A stretch of 14,425 nt of DNA from Monoraphidium neglectum (taxonomy: Eukaryota; Chlorophyta; Chlorophyceae; Sphaeropleales; Selenastraceae): the NCBI RefSeq assembly GCF_000611645.1, contig NW_014012222.1:1-14425 (forward strand). The letters are read 5' to 3'. The notes beneath the pieces are model-generated. The model had not been told where the DNA came from. It did no database searches and saw nothing but the letters and a program-made list of their open reading frames with translations. The position numbers and the translations under genes are program-made. Positions 1-8,888 of this stretch are shown here, piece by piece (position 1 is the stretch's first letter; each line of letters begins with the position of its first letter).

Positions 1-1
1 G

Positions 2-1107
2 GGTGGGGCGGAGCAAGCCCTAGGTGGCGGCAGCGGCGGCGGGCAGGCACTCGCAGGCGGTATCGAGCAGCCGGCCGCTGCCGCAGCTCCCGTCGTTGGC
101 GATGGCCCTGTGCTGTTCGCGGGCGGCGGCGCCGCTTTGGGGCCCGCGGCACCTCAGCAGCAGCCGGTGGCAGAAGAGTGGCGGCTCAAGGGCGCTGCCA
201 AGTCGATGGTTGCGGCCATGGCCAGGCTGGGAACGGACGGGCAGGGCCCGCTGGCCGGGGAGCCGGCGGACGCTCTGCAAGGATGGGTGAGCGGCAGCGG
301 CGTAGAGCAAGTCATCCTGTGCCGCAGCCGTGAAGAAGCGCACAACACTGCGGCTGCTGCGGACAACAATCTGGCGGTGCGGTTTGTGACGCGCGCAGAC
401 CTGGGCACTTTGTCAGTCAAGGAGGAGCACGACTGGCGCACCGGCGCGCAGGGCCTCACCACAATCAGTGTGCCTGACGCGTCAGGTAGCTGGTGGCTGT
501 ATCCCTTCAGGATCACCCTGCCAAAGGTGAGGCGATGCAGGGCTAGAAGCCTAAGCAGCCATTCATGAGCAACAGTTCAGGGTCTGACTTGGCGAGGCAG
601 GTGGATTTTGCTGCCCTTCGTAGCACTCTTTTCACTGAGGTCCCCGCTGGCGCCATGTTTCCCCATCTATCCTGACACTCCCAAATCCAACTCCACACGG
701 CCCCCATTCGTACCTCTCCACACAACGCGGCCCTCCAGGGCGGCGGCTCTGTGCGTGTGGTGGCGGGCTCAGCGCAGCTGGCTGCCCAGCTGGCGTTCCT
801 GAGGATGCTGGAGGCGGCGGTCGGGGTGGAGGAGTTGAAGACGACAGCTATCGCGCACTACTACGTCACCGGGCCCAACATGCCTACGGCGAGCGCCGCG
901 GTTGCCTCCCAGCTTGGCCACTGTGAGTAGATTTGCTGAAGAACTCCAGGGTGCACTTGAACAGGGAAAACACCTACCAATACAATGCAGCAGCATCTCG
1001 CAGCTGTTGTACATTCGATCATGCAGCAAGGATTATTGAGCCCCACCAACGGGGTGTGTCCATCACTCCCCACCTTCTTCCTGTTTGCAGGGCAACAGGC
1101 TGGCTGA
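2..1107 (+). CDS. Unrecognised multi-exon gene, 3' part (5' end outside the window)
   Basis: I do not recognise this protein. The frame is open from the left edge with no ATG, so the first visible exon (2-526) probably continues or is spliced from outside. It encodes an Ala/Gly/Pro-rich stretch followed by a more ordered part (for example WRLKGAAKSMVAAMARLG, then VRFVTRADLGTLSVKEEHDW and WWLYPFRITLPK). It ends in phase 0 at AAG|GTGAGG. The second exon (739-922), after CCTCCAG, continues in frame: GGGSVRVVAGSAQLAAQLAF, then LEAAVGVEELKTTAIAHYYV. It ends in phase 1 at the consensus donor GTGAGT (923). Splicing to the acceptor TTTGCAG at 1090 gives only W-Q-Q-A-G and a TGA at 1105-1107. A TGTAA motif at 1314-1318 would suit a poly(A) signal for this short ending. 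A different frame after 1091 also looks coding, so the 3' end is uncertain. Exon sequence is much richer in GC than the introns. Confidence 0.5.
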
Positions 1108-1165
1108 GGGAATTTTGAGGTACAGAGGACTGACAGCCGCCCAGATCTTTGAGCGCTCTATCCAG
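1091..1165 (+). other. Coding-like segment out of frame with the upstream exon
   Basis: Directly after the acceptor at 1090, the frame starting GGC AAC encodes GNRLAEGILRYRGLTAAQIF followed by ERSIQ, which reads like a folded, helix-rich protein segment. It would suit the preceding exon only in phase 0, but the strong GTGAGT donor at 923 leaves a phase 1 end. Either the upstream gene truly ends five codons after the junction, or there is an unseen exon, an alternative donor, a sequencing error or a frameshift mutation. A possible donor follows at CAG|GCAGGT (1166, GC type) or GCAG|GTTACT (1170). No function can be assigned. Confidence 0.3.
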
Positions 1166-1313
1166 GCAGGTTACTGTGGCGATGAGTTGTGGTGGGGTGG
1201 TCCCAGCTCAGTGCGCTCCAGCGCTCCATCCAGTCATGCGGCCTGGTGAAAAAACAATTATCAGCCCAACTGGGATGAGCACGCATTCTTGCGCATGCCT
1301 TCAGGCACACTCC

Positions 1314-1318
1314 TGTAA
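1314..1318 (+). promoter_or_regulatory. TGTAA, possible poly(A) signal
   Basis: TGTAA is the usual poly(A) signal in chlorophycean algae such as Chlamydomonas. This copy lies about 210 bases after the TGA at 1105-1107, a normal distance, and so supports the short ending of the first gene. A five-base motif also occurs by chance. Confidence 0.3.
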
Positions 1319-1503
1319 TTCGTGGTGTGTAGGCGCTCCCTGCTGAGACTGGGCTGGCCATGAGGACAGAAATTTGGGGGTGATTATTTTGAGCATTCAC
1401 AAAAAGTGAACCAAGATCGTTCACGTTTGAAACCTGATTAGAAGCAAGCAAAACTAGCAGCAGGATTGGAGCAGCCACAGCAACGCCGGCACCATAGCCC
1501 TGG

Positions 1504-1504
<1 letters not shown>

Positions 1505-1570
<66 letters not shown>
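1505..1570 (+). repeat. (CAG)22 trinucleotide repeat
   Basis: Twenty-two uninterrupted CAG units (66 bases). It lies in a region of lower GC without a supported exon, so it is probably intronic or intergenic. Read in frame it would give poly-Gln, poly-Ser or poly-Ala (poly-Leu, poly-Ala or poly-Cys on the other strand), which accounts for the spurious ORFs here. Perfect repeats of this length are usually polymorphic. Confidence 0.95.
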
Positions 1571-1572
<2 letters not shown>

Positions 1573-2300
1573 GGCTGGACGACAGGCTGTGCCACACGTG
1601 GCTCCAGAATAATTTATCTCACAGAGACTACCAATTTACTTGTGCTGTGTCCTGCAGCAGCAGCGCTCCGACGATGCGCATCGTCGCTGCTGCTGCACAC
1701 TTTGGGTGCGGTCAAACCCGGGTCCACTCGCCCCACCAAGGTTCATGATCTATGTCTGAGCCGTACTTGGCGCGCTCGCAGGCCCTGCAGCGGTCTATAT
1801 TGTCCAATCGGACCGACCCAGCGACCGGCCTTCGCAGTTTCCGCAGCTTCGCACAGCTTTCGCCTTGCTGTTTTCCGCTCGATCGGCCTCAAATAGAGCC
1901 CTCACGCCGCATACTTCATTCGTTGCTCAAAGCAACTTTAATCATTTCTCCCCCGCAGCCGCAGGCAAGACTACAACCAGTACGCAGAGTACTCAGCACC
2001 TCTTTGCAACCCTAGGTGAAGGCCCTCAAGCTGTACGTCAAGCCTCCACGCGGCATCCGATCGCCAAGCTGTTCGGCTTTGCCCGTGAGCCTTATCACGG
2101 GCACAAATCCCCCTCTGGATTGATTGTCCCCAAGCTTCGGCTGGGTCAATGAGGATCCCGTACGCTGTGCGGGCAGGTACGTTGCCGCAGGGCGTCTCAA
2201 GCTGGATGGACCTGACTACGGGGCGGCGGCGTTCAAAGCGCCTACCCGCTCTGACTGGGTTGCATTGTCACATGCATGGCCAGCCCTTGGGTCTTGCATG

Positions 2301-2302
<2 letters not shown>

Positions 2303-2344
<42 letters not shown>
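2303..2344 (+). repeat. (CAG)14 trinucleotide repeat
   Basis: Fourteen perfect CAG units (42 bases), in the same orientation as the (CAG)22 tract about 730 bases upstream. It lies in sequence with no supported exon, between the first gene and the convergent minus-strand gene. ORFs on either strand here get most of their length from it. Confidence 0.95.
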
Positions 2345-2346
<2 letters not shown>

Positions 2347-2688
2347 CAACCTGGGATGCGTGCATGCCTTTGCAGCTGGACAGTGCCCCTTCTGGCGCTG
2401 CCCAGCCCCATCACAGCCAACTCAGCACCACACACAGCGAGCCACCACTCAGTCTCCTGACTGGATGTCACTGCGTAACACAGAGCAAAACTACAGTTTG
2501 CGCAGTTGTGAAAGCATTTGAGGGTCTCTGTCGCAGCCCAAAGGCATGGTGGCTCACATCACCAAGCTTCACATTATAAAGACAAGGCTGAGCAAAGCAT
2601 AAACAATACAATACACAAATAATACAATGCGTGACCAGCCCATGAGGGGGCCTCCACCAAATGCAAATCACCACCCATCAGCACAAAG
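2345..2688. other. Convergent intergenic / 3' UTR region
   Basis: This is the 3' side of the minus-strand OPR gene and the far 3' side of the plus-strand material. It is of lower GC than the exons, with an AT-richer patch at about 2575-2635 containing repeated AATACAA-type words. I see no TGTAA on the minus strand here, so the poly(A) signal of the OPR gene is not identified. No gene is supported. Confidence 0.5.
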
Positions 2689-5600
2689 TTAAGTCCTCAC
2701 AGATAGCAAGCCTGCTGGCCAGCGCGTACCGTCCTCTGCCTCTGCTGCCCGTAGCTGCCCTCCAGCTGCCCAGTCCTCCAGTGCCAACATGGAAAGGTCC
2801 AGGCCCGGCTGCACCAAACTGCCATCTTCCTCAGCATCTTCACCCTCGCTGCTGCTGTCACTACCGCCACCTGGCAACTCAATCGGCCCGTCGGTCCCTG
2901 CCGCTGCGCCAGGGCTGCCGCTGTCGCCGTCGCCGCCGCTGCCGCCGCTGCCGGCACTGAGTGCCGCAATCACGCGCGCCTGCAGCAGCACATCCCCCGG
3001 CAGCCGCGCCGGGCACTGTGACAGCAGCGTCCCGCGCGGTGCCAGCAGAAGCAGTTGCCGCCGCCCCTGCTGTCCACAGCCGGCCCACGCACCAGGTATG
3101 AGCCGCCGCTCGCCCGTCCCGCTGTCGTCAACTGCTGGCAACCGCACCCTTGCAAAGGGGCCCAACCGCCCGCCACCAATGCCGAGACGGCTGCTGCTGC
3201 GAACCTCATCAAGCCACGCACCCGCGGCCGCCTCCGCCGCCGCCCAATCTGCGTTGCCCCCGCCGCCCCCACCGCCGCCGCCACCGCCCGCCAACGGACG
3301 CGCGAGCTCCTTCAAGCACACGTCACGCCACGCGCCGTCGACGCGCCGCGTCAGGTCAGCTGGCAAGATCTCCTCTGCCAAATCATAGCCATCCTGCCCC
3401 ATCACACAGCGCGCCTGCGCCACCGCCGCCAGCTGCTCCTTGCCCAGAGCGCTCCACCGGCACTGCCCTAACCGCACCAGCAGCCACCCCAGGCGGGGCG
3501 CCGTCAGTGCCCCCAGCGCAGCGAGCGCCCACAGGCAGCGCACGACCTGCTGCGCCCGCAGCCCGGCGTCTTCTGTCAGGGCCACGCCGTCGGCGGCGGC
3601 GGCCAGCAGCCGTGGCGGCGGCGCGTGGCCGAGGCGGGCGCAGGAGAAGAGGAGGGATGCGAGGGCTGCTGGGGCAGGAGAGGGCGGCAGCTGGCGCTCT
3701 GCCTGGAGCAGCAGAGCCTCCATGACCTGGGGGGGGGGGGTGCCAAGAGGCATCACAACCACAATCAGATTTGTGCAGGGTACAGGGGTAGGCAATTTCA
3801 AGGTCCTCGCACAAAAAAAAAAATCGTGTGGCCGTGTGTGCCTCTGGCGGTTGTGGATGCATACCGCTCGGGCATTTTGTGCATGCCACATTCGCAACTG
3901 AGCCAAAGCCCAACCATACCAACCCTCACATCACCACCCTGCATTTTGCACAGACTTTCAGCACCCACTGCCCGCAAACAGAAACCCAGGGCACTATATT
4001 CATAGAGCATAAGGCTAGAATGTTTGTTAGTATGCGCCCACCTGCTCCCCAGGATGGAAGCTGCATATTGCCAGGGCCTCCAGCAGCGCCAAGGCCTCCC
4101 CACAGGTCGTGCGCCCCTCAATCTGCGGCAGCAGCGCCGCCGCCAGCGCCCGCAGCTGCGAGGGCGGCGGCAGGAAGCCGAGCCGCAGCTGCGCGTGCAG
4201 CAGGCGGCCGGCGGCGGCGGCGGTCCAGTGGGTGTGGGGCGCGAGGTGCTGGAAGTCGGAGGGGCGCTCGTGCATGAGCTCGTGGGAGGAGGCGACCCCT
4301 TTGCAGACCTGCGTGTGTATTAGAAGTCCAAGAGGCAGTCGCACAAAAGTGTTTTGTTCAGCACCAAGACGGGGTGCCCCTGAGTTGATTGGCGTATGGC
4401 ATGGATGAGCCGTTCGCAAATCGAGTCTCTGCCGGCCCCTTGAGACCGTTCAGTGCGATGGTGCTGCAGGCTTAGGCAACCAGCCGCTCCCCACGGACTT
4501 TCTCAGCAACGTCACGCGCGCAGCAGTTGTCGTAACTCATGCATCAAATTGGAACCCGCCTCGCCTGCTGTGTCACTGCGCGGATGAGCTCAGGCACTGC
4601 GACGCTGGTGTGGCGCAGGTCTGCAAATGCCGCCACAAGCCCGGACAGATCGGCAGGGCGGCTGCGGGTGGGATGGGAAGGAAGGAGCGCGGGCGCATTG
4701 TAATGAGGTTGCGTGACGCGCTCAATGATGCTCGGTGAAGAGGGCAAGACCTCCTGATGCGATAGCACAGGCAGTACAAACCCCCAGCTGGGACCGCAAG
4801 CTGGCTTCTGAAGGCGTGGTGGCAGTTTAGAGCCCAGAATCTTGCCAAATACCCCTTGCATCATCCTGTTGACACCTGCCACCATGGACCCCTTGACTGC
4901 CCACCACCCCCCTGCAGCCCAGCAGCCCCACCTGACCGCGTTGAGGTGCTGCTTTCTAACGCGCTGCACCACGTACGACGCCACTGCATCCAGCATGCGC
5001 GGCGCGTTGCCGTCGCCGTAGCCGGCGCGCGCGTAGGCGTTGACCAGTTTGACCAGGTCAGAGGGCCGGAAGCCGGCGCTGCCGCTGTGGCGGTTGGATA
5101 GCTGGCGGTACACCTGGCGGGCGGGGCGGCGCGTCACGATGACGAGGAGAGGCGCACGTGTCGGGGCAGACAGCGTTTGCGCGTTTGGGAGTAACAAGCC
5201 TTGGGTGTTTGCATCGGGAGAAGAGTTAAAGTGGCAGAGTTGTGGGAAGTTATTTACAAACACAAAGTGTATGGCTTTTCAAACACAAAGTGCCGACGGA
5301 CAACAACGGGGTCAAGGCCACAACACACCCAGCGCCGCAACAACATCATACTCGCAACCCCGTCGCCAGAGCAGCGCCCGGCGCCCTCCCGCGGCGCACC
5401 TCGTGCGCGACCGCGTCCAGGAGCTTGGCGGAAGCTGCCGAGCGCCTGCCTGCAGCCGCCACGCCGTCCGCCAGGTCAGTCAGGTCCTCAGCCGCAGCCG
5501 GGGCCACTGCCGGGGAGGTCGAGGGTCACACTCAGATTCAACTTGCTTGCTTTTGCTTCCAATATTCGTGGGGTTGATGAGCCAACGAACAGGTGTAGGT

Positions 5601-7475
5601 TATGGAAGGCAAGCAGCGGGTGGAAAGGTCCTCGAGCCAATGAAAACAGTGCCTGTTGGCTGTTGGGATGAGCCGCAGTGCTGCGGCGATGCGCGCCCCA
5701 AGCGTTAGGGGTGCATGCTGCGTCAGCGCAGGTGCACCAGCCTACATCGACATGGCTGGCAAGGGATGCTCGGCATACTGCGTGCGACACTCACCAGCTG
5801 TTGAGGCATCGATGTCATCAGCTACGACGCGGCACAGCTCGTCCATCGCCGCCGCTGCGATGGCAGGGGCCGCGCCAAGGCAGGTGCCGAGCAGCCGGCC
5901 AAAGCCCCACACCATGGATACCCCGTCGGTGCCTGCGAGCGGCTTGGCCGCCTTGGCACCGAATTTTCTGCCATTGCCATCGCTGCTGCTGCCACTGCTG
6001 GTTGGGGCCTGGACCAGTCCAAGCACCCAGTGCGACACCGCCTCCAGAAATTCCGGCCGCGCAAACCCGCTGGGCCTGAATCCACCGCCCCGGCCCTCGA
6101 CGCCGGCAGCACAGCCGTCCGAGGTCGCGTCAGCGCCGCTGGTGACGCCTTGGCTGGCGGCTGCCTCCGCCCACCAGCTGCCTTCAAACTCTGCCAGGCA
6201 CCACACCACGCTCGCCACCTCGCCTGCTGCAGCGGGCGGCGGCGCGCCCCCGGCGGCGGCGCCGCCGCCCGGCTGCTGCTGCAGGCGCGCCGCCGCCGCG
6301 AGCTGGAGCTGCTGAAGGGCTGACAGCAGTTGCGGCTCGACCACTGTTGCAAATCCAGAGGCGCCGCCTGACTCGTAGAAATCGCACAGCCTATGTGCAT
6401 GCGTGCACGTATGTAAATGTGTGTGTGTGTGTGTGTGTGTGTTGTATGTGTGTGCGTGTGCGCACGCGTGCGCGCGCACGCGCGCGCGCGCGCGTGTGTG
6501 TGTAGTGTGTGTGTGTGTGTGCGCGCGCGCGCATGGGTCGGGGCCGGGGAAGGCAGGAGAGGCCTGTCTACAGTTTGCTAGCTGTGTGCGCAGGGAGGCA
6601 AGCGTGTGAGGCACAAGCCAAACGTGTTGCAGCCCTTCGCTAAAGGAAGGACAGTGTAATGCATGGGGAACCCCCTCCCACAACTCGAACAATCTGAAAA
6701 CCGCGAGCACGGGTTTGGGCATGGGGCCTGGGCGCGCAGCAAACGTCTCACCTCAGGAGCAACCGGCGCACGTCCCCCAGCGACAGCCGCGGCCCCTCCT
6801 CAAGTGCCAGTTCCAGCAGCTCAAGCGGGCTGTCCGCCTCTCGCACGCGCCGCGACAGCGCCGCTGCCACAGCCGGCCCGTCCGCATCCGCCGATGCTGA
6901 CGCGGCAGCGCCGGGCCCGGCCGACGCCGCAGCGGCTGCGCTGGTTGCGGGTAGTAGCGGCTCGGCGGCGGCGGCTGCGCCGATTGGGCCCCAGTACCAA
7001 GCCGCCTCGTCACTCTGCATAAAGAGAAGCAGTGGTGGTGTTTCGAGGGTGGGTATCCCGCGCACGAGGCCTCGCATGCCCATGGCGGTTGCTTGACGAC
7101 CGCTGCTGCGCTGTTCCTGTCGGGCGATTGCGAGGTCGCGCGCACAGAGCCCAGCTGCCGATTACGGCAGGGCCTCAACGAGCAGTCGCAGAGGATCGAT
7201 TTGGTGCCGATTGCATCTGCCAACCAGCCAGTCCTTGGCACTGCCCCAGCTGCGCAGCTCACGTGCAGCACCACAAGCCGCCGAGAGCTGCCACTGTTCG
7301 CGACGTCCACACGGCGCGCGCCTGGGCGCCTGCGGCGCTTTGGGTGCCATTCGCTGCATGACGCGACGCTGCGGCGGCTCCAGGCGCTGCATGGGGTACA
7401 AGGGCTGTGCCCTCTGCAGTCATGTGCGTTACTGCGGCGTGCAGCACGCCGCTGCAGTACCGGGGAGCTCAGCAT
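2689..7475 (-). CDS. OPR/RAP-type helical-repeat protein, probable organelle RNA factor (8 exons, 920 aa)
   Basis: Exons in transcript order: 7475-7263, 7014-6752, 6390-5795, 5506-5400, 5113-4932, 4661-4565, 4308-4042, 3726-2689 (TAA). All junctions match in phase and give one 920-codon frame. Residues 1-71 are rich in Arg, Ser and Ala with almost no acidic residues, like an organelle transit peptide; an in-frame ATG at 7541 would add 22 residues. Then follow Ala-rich linkers and a series of about 35-40 residue helical repeats, clearest at about 312-357, 365-393, 408-446 (RPSDLVKLVNAYARAGYG), 455-486 (RPADLSGLVAAFADLRH), 514-551 (LLHAQLRLGFLPPPSQLRAL), 593-624 (ALASLLFSCARLGHAPPPRL) and 632-661 (CLWALAALG). 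The A-RLG-PPP pattern is typical of octatricopeptide/FASTK-like repeats of algal organelle RNA-maturation and translation factors. Residues 797-831 resemble part of a RAP domain. An 11-Gly run (722-732) and an acidic Ser/Glu stretch (865-876) lie in the tail. The fold class is fairly sure; the RNA target and the organelle are unknown. Confidence 0.82.
3729..3740 (-). repeat. 12-base homopolymer (poly-C on the coding strand) at a splice acceptor
   Basis: On the minus strand, twelve C run straight into AG at 3728-3727, forming the whole pyrimidine tract of the intron before the last OPR exon. Such a tract is prone to length variation and sequencing error, but lying inside the intron it does not change the reading frame. 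Confidence 0.85.
4309..4564 (-). other. Candidate GC-AG intron in the OPR gene
   Basis: Exon 6 reads ...ACACAGCAG followed by GCGAGG. Apart from the C at position +2 this fits the donor consensus (CAG|GNGAG), and it joins in phase 0 to exon 7 after ACACGCAG (4309). At 256 bases the intron matches its neighbours (about 240-360). The only nearby GT alternative, CGG|GTTCCA at 4555, is also in phase 0 and would add Ala-Arg-Arg, but it is a poor donor. cDNA would decide between them. Confidence 0.55.
5258..5292 (+). repeat. 12-bp direct repeat in an OPR-gene intron
   Basis: AAACACAAAGTG occurs at 5258-5269 and again at 5281-5292, separated by 11 bases, within the intron at 5114-5399. It is probably a small local duplication with no evident function. 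Confidence 0.7.
6418..6533. repeat. Alternating GT/GC microsatellite, Z-DNA prone
   Basis: About 116 bases of almost perfectly alternating purine-pyrimidine: a GT block (6418-6442), mixed GT/GC and a pure CG core (about 6463-6494), then GT and GC again up to 6533. It lies in the 361-base intron between exons 2 and 3 of the OPR gene (6391-6751), close to the acceptor at 6391. The spurious His/Thr/Ala/Arg-rich ORFs here come from this tract. Alternating CG and GT DNA is the classic Z-DNA-forming type. Confidence 0.95.
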
Positions 7476-7795
7476 CCGATAGAGCGCAGCGTAGGTTGAG
7501 ACATACGCACACGTACTGCTTTTTTCTTTCTGCGAGTGCAATGTTGAAGGCGCGCAGGGTGAGAATGTGAATTCCGAGTGACGATCTACGAGGTTTCAAG
7601 TTTCAAGAAGCGTGGGTGTGCACAAGTGTTTTTTAAAGCCTGTGACAATCACTGGGGTCGCAGCGAACGCAGTTTTGTGCATGCTGTGACCGCTGTGGGC
7701 GCCGCTGCGCATGCTGCGGGTGACATGGCCGTCTACAGCAAGCCACATGGTGTGTGGCTGTCTAAACGAACTGCACATTACGTTTCAGGGCATGC
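7476..7795. other. Upstream region of the OPR gene
   Basis: This stretch lies 5' of the minus-strand OPR start at 7475 and should hold its 5' UTR and promoter. I see no recognisable TATA box or other element. A 73-residue ORF at 7578-7799 (plus) has no recognisable features. Composition is of lower GC than the exons, as expected of intergenic DNA. Confidence 0.4.
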
Positions 7796-8749
7796 ATGAC
7801 CTCATGTGAGCAAATTCAACAATCTTTCATCACGGTCGGTGGAACAAGAAAGGACTGGGAAACCGCCACAACCGTTTTGTCTCAACACCCTCCAATCAAG
7901 TGTGCTCTAGTGCAAGACTGCTGGCCCATATATTTTGTGAACGGATCCAACAATGCACGCATGGGCCAGCCGCTGCCAGTACCCAGCGCCTTCAGGTGTG
8001 CTGCTGCCAGACTTACTGGGCTCGTGCCCAGCGCAGCAACGGCCAGAGCAGGGACCACTAGCCCTAGGCGGGGTGAGCGACAAAACCGAGCAAGATGCAG
8101 GACTTGCTGGCACTTGCTAATGACCCGCTGCAAGGGAATGCTTGCACACCTGCTCTGCAGCTGCGCGCCAGGGGGGGATGTACCGTCGGTGCGGTTGCAA
8201 TGCAAGCAGTGCACTATTACAGCAATTTTCACCTTAATGCACCCACAAGTGCGAGAAGATACCCGGGTGAGTAAAAGTATCGTTGGAGTAGCCAGAGAGA
8301 CTGAGAAGTGTGCAACCAACCAGCCGACGGATGTAATCTTGTACAACGATCTTTACCTGCCTGGGAGGTTGTTACCTACGACATGCAGCTGCAAAACACC
8401 GCCCGCCTGCTGTGCAAGCTGGGTCTGCCACTGCGCCACACTGCAGCAAATTTGCACTCGCCAGGCAGCCCTATCACTCGTTGCTGGTTGGGTGATGGTA
8501 GCGACAGGTCACCTTGTTGACTGGATGGGGCAACTCTTGATGTCCTTGGCCACCCTCTCCCAGGCAAGGTGCTGCTTGGTGACGCAGAGCAGTGTGCCTC
8601 ATCTGGCGCTCATGCAAACCGGGGCGAAACAGCACCATCAATATCCGGGCACCAGGTGCAGCAGAGCACCGACCAATCCTGACCGACGCACTGCCGAAAG
8701 GATGTCAGGTCCGTTGCTGCCCCTACATTACCTCCTCTGCCCCGTGTAG
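7796..8749 (+). CDS. Long unrecognised ORF (317 aa), doubtful
   Basis: An ATG-started frame of 317 codons ends in TAG just after CCTCTGCCCCGTG. The protein is rich in Cys, Thr and Gln, has no motif, signal peptide or repeat that I recognise, and its composition does not resemble the Ala/Gly/Leu-rich proteins of the neighbouring exons. A stretch this long without a stop is more than expected in DNA of middling GC, yet the opposite strand also has an open frame (7882-8346), and a spliced reading in other frames overlaps it. It might be a real lineage-specific gene, a remnant of a mobile element, or chance. Confidence 0.2.
   Translation: MTSCEQIQQSFITVGGTRKDWETATTVLSQHPPIKCALVQDCWPIYFVNGSNNARMGQPLPVPSAFRCAAARLTGLVPSAATARAGTTSPRRGERQNRARCRTCWHLLMTRCKGMLAHLLCSCAPGGDVPSVRLQCKQCTITAIFTLMHPQVREDTRVSKSIVGVARETEKCATNQPTDVILYNDLYLPGRLLPTTCSCKTPPACCASWVCHCATLQQICTRQAALSLVAGWVMVATGHLVDWMGQLLMSLATLSQARCCLVTQSSVPHLALMQTGAKQHHQYPGTRCSRAPTNPDRRTAERMSGPLLPLHYLLCPV
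7996..8682 (+). other. Alternative candidate exons overlapping the long ORF
   Basis: Three segments look more protein-like than the long ORF frame and join in phase. 7996-8072 encodes VLLPDLLGSCPAQQRPEQGP and LALGG, and ends at GTGAGC. 8101-8266 encodes DLLALANDPLQG..., GAVAMQAVHYYSNFHLNAPT and SARRYP, and ends in phase 1 at the strong donor GTGAGT. 8564-8682, after CTCCCAG, encodes GKVLLGDAEQCASSGAHANR... up to a TGA. The second intron (8267-8563, 297 bases) has a normal size. The first would be only 28 bases (8073-8100), too short for an ordinary intron, so an ATG at 8095 as start, or a frameshift, is likelier. I do not recognise the product. Confidence 0.25.
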
Positions 8750-8888
8750 ATAACCGATTGAACACAATGACCGGCGCACGTAAAGACTAGACAACTCTGC
8801 AACGAAGCTAGACCACTGCATCGCTCTGACACAGCCTGCGCACGCGGTATCCAGAGTCGCAACGCGACAGGGCAGGGCTTGAAACGAA

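Larger units (their letters stand above)
1171..2302. other. Poorly resolved stretch with weak coding-like islands
   Basis: Apart from the CAG tract I can support no complete exon here. Two islands look slightly coding on the plus strand. At 2016-2084 a segment between CCTAG and GTGAGC is open in two frames (VKALKLYVKPPRGIRSPSCS... or EGPQAVRQASTRHPIAKLFG...). At about 2136-2280 a frame reads FGWVNEDPVRCAG, RYVAAGRLKLDGPDYGAAAF and KAPTRSDW. I found no splice join of these two that keeps one frame. They could be 3' exons of the first gene, a separate small gene or decayed sequence. Confidence 0.25.

Noticed and set aside
1158..1595. Minus-strand ORF of 145 codons with a long poly-Ala run
   Set aside because: Most of its length is the CAG repeat read in one frame; the rest has no protein-like pattern.
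2124..2579. Plus-strand ORF of 151 codons with a Ser run
   Set aside because: The Ser run is the (CAG)14 tract and the part after it looks random. Only its first segment is kept, as a weak coding-like island.
2789..3725. Long Pro/Arg-rich plus-strand ORFs (up to 199 codons)
   Set aside because: They are antisense shadows of the GC-rich last exon of the OPR gene, whose minus-strand frame has clear helical repeats.
5656..6315. Plus-strand ORF of 219 codons
   Set aside because: Antisense shadow of OPR exon 3; its low-complexity Ala/Pro content mirrors the real frame.
6418..6533. CRISPR array or tandem protein-coding repeat
   Set aside because: It is a dinucleotide microsatellite without spacers, inside an intron.
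5742..6722. Minus-strand ORF of 326 codons taken as one exon
   Set aside because: Its His-Thr-rich part is the GT/GC microsatellite, which lies in an intron; only 6390-5795 is an exon.
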